From positions 930,001 to 994,000 of the forward strand of contig JADJEF010000020.1 in the NCBI GenBank assembly GCA_016702335.1: DNA of 64,000 nucleotides, in the 5' to 3' direction. Positions 27,943-35,300 of the stretch are shown here, piece by piece (position 1 is the first letter of the stretch; each line of letters opens with the position of its first letter). Position numbers and translations under genes: made by a program. The notes under the pieces are model-generated. The model searched no databases and had not been told where the DNA came from. It saw only the letters and a program-made list of their open reading frames with translations. Origin of the DNA: Rhodocyclaceae bacterium. GTDB lineage: Bacteria; Pseudomonadota; Gammaproteobacteria; Burkholderiales; Rhodocyclaceae.

Positions 27943-28910
27943 CGGCTTCCTTGCTGGCGCTTGGCGTAGGCAGAAAGATAGGTCCAGGTCAGCGTGGCGG
28001 CGGCGGTGCTGGTCAGCTCGGCGTGATCATAGGGCGGAGCCACTTCCACACAGTCCATGCCCACCCAGGGCAGATCGCCCAACTCCTCCAGAATGCTCAA
28101 AGCCTGATTACTGCTCAGACCGCCCGGTTCCGGCGTGCCCGTTCCCGGCGCAAAGGCGGGATCGAGGGCATCGATGTCGAAGGTGAGATAAACCGGCGGG
28201 AGTTGGCCATCAATCGCGGCGCCGGCGAGACGGCGACGAATCTCGTCGGTGACAAATTTCAGCTGTGCCGGGCTCTCGGCACCACGCAGTTCGCGCGCGG
28301 TGAACACCCGCCCGCCAACCGTATTGACGTACTCGCGCGCTGCCTTGTCGCCACAGGAGCGGATGCCGATCTGTATCGTCGCCTCGGGGATCAGCAACCC
28401 CTCCTGCAGCGCTTCGTAAGTCCAGGTTCCATGTCCGGAAGGCTCCCCGAAGTGATCGGTCCAGGTATCGCAATGGGCGTCGAAATGCACGATGGCCAAG
28501 GGCCGCCCGAGTACCTTCTTGTAGGCGCGCAGCAGCGGCAGCGTCACCGAATGGTCACCGCCCAGCCAACACATGTGGTGCTGGCGGATCAGCGCCTCGG
28601 CCTGCGGTTCCAGCGCAGCACGCATGGTTTCGAGGCTGGTGTTGGGCAAAAGCAAATCGCCGGCGTCGCAGAGCAACTCATAGGGCGAGGCATCAAAATG
28701 CGGGTGAATGCCGTCGCACAACATCTGGCTGGCACGGCGTATCGCCATCGGGCCAAAGCGCGCGCCCGGCCGGTTGGTCACGCAGCCGTCCCAGGCGATG
28801 CCCGCCACAGCGGCTGGCTTTGTGGGCGCCGACGCTCGTGCCGGGACCTTCAAATAGCTGCCGGAACTCAAAAAGGCAAAACCGTGGTTGGCCGGAAAAT
28901 GGTCGCTCAT
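27939..28910 (-). CDS. speB: Agmatinase / ureohydrolase
   Basis: This 323-residue arginase-fold hydrolase has the manganese ligands in GGDHSVTLPLL, HFDAHCDTW and FDIDALDP. The segment TNRPGARFGPMAIRRASQ is typical of agmatinase, which splits agmatine into putrescine and urea. Guanidinobutyrase is an alternative that only experiments or a tree can exclude. The ATG at 28910 is chosen because MSDHFPANHGFAFLSS begins the soluble protein; a GTG at 28976 would add 22 residues and neither start has a clear Shine-Dalgarno. It heads the block with puuB and the two-component genes. Confidence 0.82.
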   Translation of the reverse strand: MSDHFPANHGFAFLSSGSYLKVPARASAPTKPAAVAGIAWDGCVTNRPGARFGPMAIRRASQMLCDGIHPHFDASPYELLCDAGDLLLPNTSLETMRAALEPQAEALIRQHHMCWLGGDHSVTLPLLRAYKKVLGRPLAIVHFDAHCDTWTDHFGEPSGHGTWTYEALQEGLLIPEATIQIGIRSCGDKAAREYVNTVGGRVFTARELRGAESPAQLKFVTDEIRRRLAGAAIDGQLPPVYLTFDIDALDPAFAPGTGTPEPGGLSSNQALSILEELGDLPWVGMDCVEVAPPYDHAELTSTAAATLTWTYLSAYAKRQQGSR

Positions 28911-28999
28911 GGCTATGAAAACACCGGGAGGCACAAAGTGCCGGAGCGGGAATGCTACCATTACCGGCAAATTCACCCTGACCTGTCCCCTGCCCGACC

Positions 29000-29166
29000 A
29001 TGTCGCTCAAACCCGTTGCCGTCGTCCAGCACATTGCTACCGCAGGCGTCGGCTATTTTGTGCAGAAAAAGTAACAATGCGCGCCGATACCCTACGCTTG
29101 ATTGCCGACAGCCACCACACGGCCAACGCCAATTACACGCGCTGGGCCAGCACGCTCAGCCATTGA
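29000..29166 (+). pseudogene. Possible remnant of a class I glutamine amidotransferase gene
   Basis: A 24-codon frame at 29000-29074 reads MSLKPVAVVQHIATAGVGYF, which resembles the N-terminus of GMP-synthase-like glutamine amidotransferases (usually KPVAIFQH...GPGYF), and stops almost at once. A second short frame (29077-29166, MRADTLRLIADSHHTANANY) resembles a tail of such proteins in another frame. The middle, including the catalytic Cys and His, is absent. The match is short, so this is tentative. Confidence 0.35.
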
Positions 29167-29179
29167 AAGGACTGCACAG

Positions 29180-30055
29180 ATGATCAAGATGCTGTTTGCC
29201 GGAACCGTACTGCTGCTCAATGCGCTGATCCTCGTACCCTTCGTTCTGATGCCGCTCGCCTTGGTAAAACTGGTCCTGCCCTTCGTGGGCGTGCGCAAAG
29301 TTGTCGATACCTGTGCCAACTTTGTCGCGGAAACCTGGATAGGCGTCAACAGTACCTGGATGGGCATGGTCAATGGCAAGGTCATCGAGGCCCGTGGCCT
29401 GGAGGGGCTCAAGCGCCGGGGCTGGTATCTGGTATCAAGCAACCATCAGTCCTGGGTGGACATTCTGGTACTGCAGCACGTGTTCAACCGCAAGATCCCT
29501 TTGCTCAAGTTCTTTCTCAAGCAAGAGCTTATTTATGTGCCGATCATGGGCGCGGCCTGGTGGGCGCTCGATTTCCCTTTCATGCGTCGTTCGGGCGACC
29601 CCAAGGGCTTCAAGCGTGATCTGGAAGTGGCGCGCAAGTCCTGCGAGAAGTTCGCGCATGTACCCACCTCGGTGATCAACTTCCTTGAGGGTACCCGCTT
29701 CGATGCCGCCAAACATGGCGGCAGTGGCTCACCCTATCGCTACCTGCTCAAACCCAAGACCGGCGGCCTCGCGATTGCTCTGGCCACACTGGGCGACCAG
29801 TTTCATTCGATGCTGGACATCACGATTGCCTATGAAACAGACCCGGCACCAACGTTTATGCATCTTCTCAGCGGACGCCTGGGCAAGGTCATCGTCACGG
29901 TTCGCGAACGCCCCATTCCCGAAATTTTTGGCCAGGGCGACCCGACCGGCGATCCGGTGGTGCGCAAAGCCCTGCAAGAGTGGGTCAATGCGCTCTGGGC
30001 AGAAAAAGATGCCGAGCTTGCGACGCTAAAGCAGGAACTCACGCAGGGCGTTTAG
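29180..30055 (+). CDS. PlsC-family acyltransferase (YihG-like)
   Basis: This 291-residue membrane-associated acyltransferase has one or two N-terminal hydrophobic helices (MLFAGTVLLLNALILVPFVLMPLAL), the catalytic HX4D box in SSNHQSWVDILVLQ, the glycerol-phosphate binding FLEGTRF motif and FPFMRRSGD. The family acylates lysophospholipids at the cytoplasmic face; YihG makes a particular sn-2 acyl preference in E. coli. AAGGA precedes the ATG at 29180. An upstream extension of the frame to 29102 has no family similarity. It is convergent with the class V aminotransferase gene. Confidence 0.87.
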   Translation: MIKMLFAGTVLLLNALILVPFVLMPLALVKLVLPFVGVRKVVDTCANFVAETWIGVNSTWMGMVNGKVIEARGLEGLKRRGWYLVSSNHQSWVDILVLQHVFNRKIPLLKFFLKQELIYVPIMGAAWWALDFPFMRRSGDPKGFKRDLEVARKSCEKFAHVPTSVINFLEGTRFDAAKHGGSGSPYRYLLKPKTGGLAIALATLGDQFHSMLDITIAYETDPAPTFMHLLSGRLGKVIVTVRERPIPEIFGQGDPTGDPVVRKALQEWVNALWAEKDAELATLKQELTQGV

Positions 30056-30073
30056 CCAGTTCCTCGTGCCCGC

Positions 30074-31204
30074 TTAGGGCGCAATCTGGTCAAGTGCCGT
30101 CCGCAGGTGCCCGACGGTGCGCTCGATGTCCTGCAACTTGTCGAGCCCGAACAGACCTATGCGGAAACTGCGAAAGTCTGTGCCCTCGTCGCATTGCAAT
30201 GGCACCCCGGCGGCGGTCTGCAAGCCCAGGCCAAGGAACTTCTTGCCTGACTGAATCTCGGTATCACTGGTGTAGCTCACTACCACTCCCGGTGCCTGGA
30301 ATCCTTGGGCAGCCACACTGGCAAAGCCTCGCGCGGTCACTAATTCACGCACCTTGTGCCCGAGTTCCCACTGCTCGGTGCGGGCTTTGATCAGACCATA
30401 GTCGTAGGTCGCGCGGATGGCATCGCGTACGCGGATCAGACTGTCGGTCGGCATCGTGGCGTGATAGGCATGCCCACCTTTCTCGTAGGTTTCCATGATG
30501 GACAGCCACTTTTTCAGGTCCATGGCAAAGCTGTTGCTGGTGGTGGTCTCGATGGCGGCGCGTGCGCGCTCGCCGAGCATCACCAAACCACAGCAGGGCG
30601 TTCCGCTCCAGCCTTTTTGCGGAGCGCTGATCAGTACATCGATGCCGCAATCGGCCATATCAACCCAGATCGCGCCGGAGGCAATGCAGTCGAGCACAAA
30701 CAGGCCGCCGACTTCGCGCACCGCGCGCGCCACCTCGCGCAAATAGTCGTCGGGCAAAATCATGCCCGAGGCCGTTTCGACATGCGGGGCGAACACCAGC
30801 GCCGGCTTTTCGCGCGCAATTGTCGCCACCACCTCGTCAATCGGCGCGGGCGCAAAGGGTGCCTGCGTGCCCTCACCCTGCCGCCGGGCTTTCAGTACCA
30901 AGGTTTCGCTCGGGATATTGCCCATCTCGAAAATCTGCGACCAGCGGTAGCTGAACCAGCCATTGCGCAAGACCAGGCATTTCTTACCCGGCGCAAACTG
31001 GCGAGCCACAGCCTCCATACCAAACGTCCCGCTGCCCGGAACCACAGCCACGCTGTGGGCGTGGTAGACGCCCTTGAGGATGGTCGAAATATCGCTCATG
31101 GCACTCTGAAAGCGTGCCGACATGTGATTGAGCGCGCGATCGGTATAGACAACCGAATATTCCAGCAGACCATCAGGGTCTACATCGGGTAGCAGTCCGG
31201 GCAT
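30074..31204 (-). CDS. Class V aminotransferase (alanine--glyoxylate/serine type)
   Basis: This 376-residue PLP enzyme has the lysine in ISAPQKGWSGTPCCGLVML, the VVPGSGTFGMEAVARQF cofactor region and DCIASGAIWVDM. Relatives include alanine-glyoxylate, serine-glyoxylate and 2-aminoethylphosphonate aminotransferases; I cannot choose between them. AAGGAG lies before the ATG at 31204. It follows slyX by 24 bases and so is probably the last gene of the DUF1415-slyX unit. Confidence 0.82.
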   Translation of the reverse strand: MPGLLPDVDPDGLLEYSVVYTDRALNHMSARFQSAMSDISTILKGVYHAHSVAVVPGSGTFGMEAVARQFAPGKKCLVLRNGWFSYRWSQIFEMGNIPSETLVLKARRQGEGTQAPFAPAPIDEVVATIAREKPALVFAPHVETASGMILPDDYLREVARAVREVGGLFVLDCIASGAIWVDMADCGIDVLISAPQKGWSGTPCCGLVMLGERARAAIETTTSNSFAMDLKKWLSIMETYEKGGHAYHATMPTDSLIRVRDAIRATYDYGLIKARTEQWELGHKVRELVTARGFASVAAQGFQAPGVVVSYTSDTEIQSGKKFLGLGLQTAAGVPLQCDEGTDFRSFRIGLFGLDKLQDIERTVGHLRTALDQIAP

Positions 31205-31228
31205 AGTGTTCTCCTTAACGTGTTGTTA

Positions 31229-31453
31229 TCAATAATGCGGGGGAATATCGTCACGCGGATCGGTCGCCAGTGCTGCGCCGTCGTCGCCCGCCGCCCCCTG
31301 CAATTGCGACCAGATCTTGCGCAACTGGCCCTGAAACAGGTCGAGCTGCTTTTGCTGCTTATAAACCGTCAGTTCGAGCGCCCCGATATGCTGGTTGGCT
31401 TCCACAATCTGTCGGCGGAGTTCAGCTACTTCCAGTTCATCGGGCAGACTCAT
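31229..31453 (-). CDS. slyX: SlyX family protein
   Basis: This 74-residue coiled-coil protein has the family pattern: heptad-rich ELRRQIVEANQHIGALELTVYKQQKQLDLFQGQL and the invariant C-terminal PPHY. Function is unknown in all species. Its ATG overlaps the DUF1415 stop by four bases. Confidence 0.9.
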   Translation of the reverse strand: MSLPDELEVAELRRQIVEANQHIGALELTVYKQQKQLDLFQGQLRKIWSQLQGAAGDDGAALATDPRDDIPPHY

Positions 31454-32022
31454 GGTGTCTCTCCTTCGTGTTTGCCCACGGCCAATGCCTGCCAGCCAGC
31501 GGCCCCTATCTGCCGGGCCAGCGCGATATTGCGCTCATAAATATCGGCCGCATCGGGTATCGCGGCTGTCGCACGGCTCAAACTGGCTTCGCGAATCAGA
31601 TGCAGTGTCGGCCATGGCGAGCGATTGGTCTGGTTGGCCAGATCGTCGGGCCCTTCGGCATCTGCAAACACATAGTCCGGATGAAAGTGGGCGAGTTGCA
31701 GTTCGCCTGCCAAACCCTGCATGCGCAGACTCACTTCCGCCAGATCGACGAAGTCGAGGAAGGCCGAAAAGTCGTCGAGCAGGCTCGGAATGATGAGCAA
31801 GGTGGTATCGGTCACCACCGGATCGCTCGCATGCAGCTGCTGCAACTCGCGCACCAACTCATCGAGCAGGGTATTGGTATCGGGCGCTTCGCTCACCACG
31901 TAACGGATCTGCCCCTTGACATGCACGGCCTTGGCGAACGGACAAAGATTGAGCCCGATCACGGCGCGTTCGAGCCAACGCTGGGTGTCGGCTATCAGTG
32001 CCGGAGGTGCTTTCCTATTCAT
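31450..32022 (-). CDS. DUF1415 domain-containing protein
   Basis: This 190-residue protein shows the DUF1415 hallmarks TQRWLERAVIGLNLCPFAKA and LAHFHPDYVFAD, with NQTNRSPWPTLHLIRE. No activity is established for the family. The ATG at 32022 begins the conserved part; the frame upstream to 32136 overlaps the start of the divergent dehalogenase gene and is rejected. It is translationally coupled to slyX. Confidence 0.88.
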   Translation of the reverse strand: MNRKAPPALIADTQRWLERAVIGLNLCPFAKAVHVKGQIRYVVSEAPDTNTLLDELVRELQQLHASDPVVTDTTLLIIPSLLDDFSAFLDFVDLAEVSLRMQGLAGELQLAHFHPDYVFADAEGPDDLANQTNRSPWPTLHLIREASLSRATAAIPDAADIYERNIALARQIGAAGWQALAVGKHEGETP

Positions 32023-32098
32023 GCCGCCATTGTATCGACCTCGCCTGTTACTGGTCCTGCAAGGTAAAGTGAGCCGATCAACCCAAAGGAGACTAGCC

Positions 32099-33007
32099 AT
32101 GCACGCCCTGCGCACGCCCGACGAACGCTTCAGCAATCTTCCCGGTTACCCGTTTGCGCCGCACTATGTGATGGTCGACGATACCGAAGGTGGCCAGTTG
32201 CGCATGCACTATGTGGATGAAGGTTCGCCGGATGCGCCTGTGGTGCTGATGTTGCATGGCGAGCCGAGCTGGAGCTATCTCTACCGCAAGATGATCCCGT
32301 CGGTGGTGGCGGCCGGCTTTCGCGCCGTCGCCCCCGACCTGATCGGCTTTGGCCGCTCTGACAAACCCACCGAGCGCGGCGACTACACCTACTTGCGACA
32401 TGTGACCTGGGTACGCGCGCTGCTCGACCAGTTGCAACTTGAAGACATCACCCTGGTGTGTCAGGACTGGGGCGGGCTGATTGGTCTGCGGCTGGTCGGC
32501 GAAATGCCGGAGCGTTTTGCGCGCGTGCTTGCTGCCAACACCATGCTGCCTACCGGCGACCATCCGGCGGGTGAAGCCTTCCTGAAGTGGCGCGAGTATT
32601 CGCAAACCGTACCCGAGTTCAATGTCGGCAAGATCATCGCCAAAGCGGTGACCTGCGAACTCGGGGCCGACATCATGGCGGCCTACGACGCCCCCTTTCC
32701 CGACGACCGCTACAAAGCCGGCGCGCGCCAGTTCCCGACGCTGGTGCCCGTCACGCCCGACGACCCGGCGGCAGCAGCCAATCGTACGGCCTGGGGTACG
32801 CTGATGAAATTCGGCAAGCCCTTCCTCACCGCCTTCTCGGACCAAGACCCCATCACCGCTGCCGCCGCGCCGATCATCCGCAAACTGGTGCCGGGCTGTC
32901 AGGGGCAAGCACACACCACCATCGCCAACGGCGGCCACTTCCTGCAGGAAGATCAGGGCGAAGCACTGGCCCGGGTACTGGTGGACTTCGTGCGCACGAC
33001 GGCCTGA
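32099..33007 (+). CDS. Haloalkane dehalogenase (HLD-I type)
   Basis: This 302-residue alpha/beta hydrolase has oxyanion-hole residues in MLHGEPSWSYLYRKM, nucleophile Asp123 with the halide-binding Trp124 in LVCQDWGGLIG, an acid in AFSDQDPIT and the catalytic histidine in ANGGHFLQED. The Asp nucleophile flanked by Trp and the HGEPSW motif separate haloalkane dehalogenases from epoxide hydrolases. It would release halide from alkyl halides to give alcohols; the natural substrate is unknown. AAAGGAG lies before the ATG at 32099. Confidence 0.88.
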   Translation: MHALRTPDERFSNLPGYPFAPHYVMVDDTEGGQLRMHYVDEGSPDAPVVLMLHGEPSWSYLYRKMIPSVVAAGFRAVAPDLIGFGRSDKPTERGDYTYLRHVTWVRALLDQLQLEDITLVCQDWGGLIGLRLVGEMPERFARVLAANTMLPTGDHPAGEAFLKWREYSQTVPEFNVGKIIAKAVTCELGADIMAAYDAPFPDDRYKAGARQFPTLVPVTPDDPAAAANRTAWGTLMKFGKPFLTAFSDQDPITAAAAPIIRKLVPGCQGQAHTTIANGGHFLQEDQGEALARVLVDFVRTTA

Positions 33008-33042
33008 ACATCTCAGCGGCCGGGCTGGTCAACGCCGCCTAT

Positions 33043-33066
33043 CGCCGTGTTACCAGCGCCGACTTG
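33043..33066 (+). repeat. Dispersed 24-bp repeat, copy 3 (intergenic)
   Basis: CGCCGT-GTTA-CCAGCGCCGACTTG, perfect at the fixed positions, in the 255-base gap between the dehalogenase and the SLC13 transporter gene. The rest of that gap shows no gene. Confidence 0.9.
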
Positions 33067-33262
33067 CGGATCAGAGCGTTCGCCAACCCGGAAGAACGGT
33101 GCTTCAGGGAGCGCTCGGGCCGACAGAGTCGAAGGCACTCCCGAATGTCACGTTGGATTTCCTATGCTTTGGAATAAGCACATAAGTGAAAGGTATTTCG
33201 GTTCATAGCTGCGGGCTGCTAATTTTCCTGCCCTTGCAAACCCCTTGCCCGCCCTTGTCATC

Positions 33263-35056
33263 ATGATTCCTGAACTTTACTGGGCACCTTTCGTGGGCCT
33301 GGTCCTGCTTGTGCTGCTTGTCGCCTTCGTGCGCGAATGGGTCAAGCCTGATGTCGCGGCCATGGTGGCCGTCGCTGCCCTGCTGGTTGCCGGCGTACTC
33401 AGCGCCAAGGATGTGGTCAGCGTATTTGGCAACAGCGCGCCCATCACCATTGCCTGCCTGTTCATCATCAGCGGCGCGCTCTCGCGTACCGGCTGCGTGG
33501 ACAAGCTGGGCGAATGGCTGGGCAACATTGCCGGCAACAGCGAACGCCGCCTGGTGCTGGCGGTCATGCTGACCTGCCTGCTGGTCTCGCCATTCATCAA
33601 CAACACGCCGGTGGTAATGGTGATGATCCCGGCCGTCATTGCCATCGCCTCCCGCAACGGGTTTGCGCCCTCGCGCATCCTGATTCCCCTGTCTTACGCC
33701 ACGATACTGGGCGGCATGATCACCATGGTGGGCACCTCGACCAACATTCTGGTCGATGGTGTGGCACGCGCCCATGGGCTGGCACCCTTCTCGATGTTTG
33801 AAATCACCGCCCCGGCAACGATCATGGCGCTGGCCGGACTGGCGTTCATGGCGCTCTTCTCGCATCGCCTGCTGCCGGTACGCGAAACCCTGACGCAACA
33901 GTTCGCGGCGGGCGGCGACCGTTGGTTCATCACCGAACTGTTCGTGCCCGAAGGCTCGCACCTGGTAGGCAAAACACTGCGCGAGGCACGTCTGAGCAAT
34001 GGCAATATCGAGACCCTAAATCTCGTGCGCGGCGATACGGAATTTTCGCCGCCTGAGGGCACGCAGGCATTGCAGGCCGGCGACCGCGTCGTCGTGCGCA
34101 GTCACAGCAGCGCGATGATGGAACTGCACAGTACGGACCTGGTCGGCCTGCGCGCCTCGGCAAGCCGGGATCACACCGATCTGGAAACCCTGCGCCGCCG
34201 CGACGTGGTGATGGTGGAAGCCATCGTCGGGCAAACCTCGCGCTACCTGTATCGCCCGATTCGCGACCTCGACCTGCTCAGCCGCTACGGCATCCACCTC
34301 ATGGCAGTGCACCGGCGCGACGCCTCGTTCGCGCAGATCGGTGAGGATTTTGAATTGCAAGGCGGCGATGTGCTGTTGGTGGAAGGCACGCCCGCCCAGA
34401 TCAAGCGCTTCTGCGAAAACGGCGACCTGTTCGCCATTACCGAAGGCCGCCAAGTCACCAGCCGCCGCAACAAGGCACCCGTGGCACTGGCCGCGATGGC
34501 GGGCGTCATGCTGCTGGCAGCGTTCAATGTCATGCCCATCGAGGGACTGGTAGTCATCGGTGCCGCACTGGTCATCGTCACCGGCTGCATCACCAGTGAC
34601 GAAGCCTACAAATCCATCGAGTGGCCGATTCTCGTGCTCATCTTCGGCATGCTGGCGATCAGCCTGGCGATGCGCAATTCCGGGCTGGACCAGCGGCTGG
34701 CCGCGCAACTTGCGCATCTGGGCGAGGGGCTGTCGCCCTGGGTAATGCTATCGCTGGTGATACTCCTGACCTCGGTCGCCACCGAGTTCCTGAGCAACAA
34801 CGCCATTGCAGTGCTGATTACGCCGGTGGTCATCGGCCTCGCGCAGCAGATGGGCGTAGATCCGCGGCCCTTTGTGGTGGGCGTCATGTTCGCCGCCAGT
34901 TGCAGTTTCGCCACCCCCATCGGCTATCAAACCAACACCCTGGTCTATAGCGCGGGCAATTATCGTTTCAGCGACTTCCTGCCGCTGGGCATTCCGCTCA
35001 ACCTCATCTATTGGCTGATGGCCAGCGCGCTGATACCGCTGTTCTGGCCGTTTTGA
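33263..35056 (+). CDS. SLC13-family permease with two RCK_C (TrkA_C) domains
   Basis: This 597-residue transporter has about five membrane helices, then two soluble TrkA_C/RCK_C domains (about residues 205-290 and 300-385, ELFVPEGSHLVGKTLREARL and DVVMVEAIVGQTSRYL). More helices follow, with the anion motifs SPFINNTPVVMVMIP and EFLSNNAIAVLITP. Both SNNxxAxxxxxP-like repeats mark the divalent anion:Na+ symporter family. Bacterial relatives move sulfate, dicarboxylates or related anions; no substrate is evident here. The ATG at 33263 is preferred over a TTG at 33245. Confidence 0.85.
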   Translation: MIPELYWAPFVGLVLLVLLVAFVREWVKPDVAAMVAVAALLVAGVLSAKDVVSVFGNSAPITIACLFIISGALSRTGCVDKLGEWLGNIAGNSERRLVLAVMLTCLLVSPFINNTPVVMVMIPAVIAIASRNGFAPSRILIPLSYATILGGMITMVGTSTNILVDGVARAHGLAPFSMFEITAPATIMALAGLAFMALFSHRLLPVRETLTQQFAAGGDRWFITELFVPEGSHLVGKTLREARLSNGNIETLNLVRGDTEFSPPEGTQALQAGDRVVVRSHSSAMMELHSTDLVGLRASASRDHTDLETLRRRDVVMVEAIVGQTSRYLYRPIRDLDLLSRYGIHLMAVHRRDASFAQIGEDFELQGGDVLLVEGTPAQIKRFCENGDLFAITEGRQVTSRRNKAPVALAAMAGVMLLAAFNVMPIEGLVVIGAALVIVTGCITSDEAYKSIEWPILVLIFGMLAISLAMRNSGLDQRLAAQLAHLGEGLSPWVMLSLVILLTSVATEFLSNNAIAVLITPVVIGLAQQMGVDPRPFVVGVMFAASCSFATPIGYQTNTLVYSAGNYRFSDFLPLGIPLNLIYWLMASALIPLFWPF

Positions 35057-35060
35057 TCAC

Positions 35061-35079
35061 GGGTTCTCATGGAGAACCC
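35061..35079. other. Eight-bp perfect hairpin after the SLC13 gene
   Basis: GGGTTCTC and GAGAACCC pair around ATG, five bases after the stop codon. No T-run follows, so a factor-independent terminator is not proven. The 244 bases to the next gene hold nothing else I can name. Confidence 0.45.
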
Positions 35080-35300
35080 CGAGGCCGAAGGCTTCGATCC
35101 TCCCGGAGTTCGGGGGCGTTGGGGCATGACTCACCCTGGTATCGCGCGCGCCTGGATCGGAAAATACCGCTGCCGGCGACCGACCCAGACGCCCCATGGA
35201 CAAGGCTTTGCAATGTCACAGCTGCGCGCATTGACAGCATGGCGAATGTCTTGAATACTGAACGACGATGCCGGAGTGCCGGCACGCTGGGAGTCCGCTG

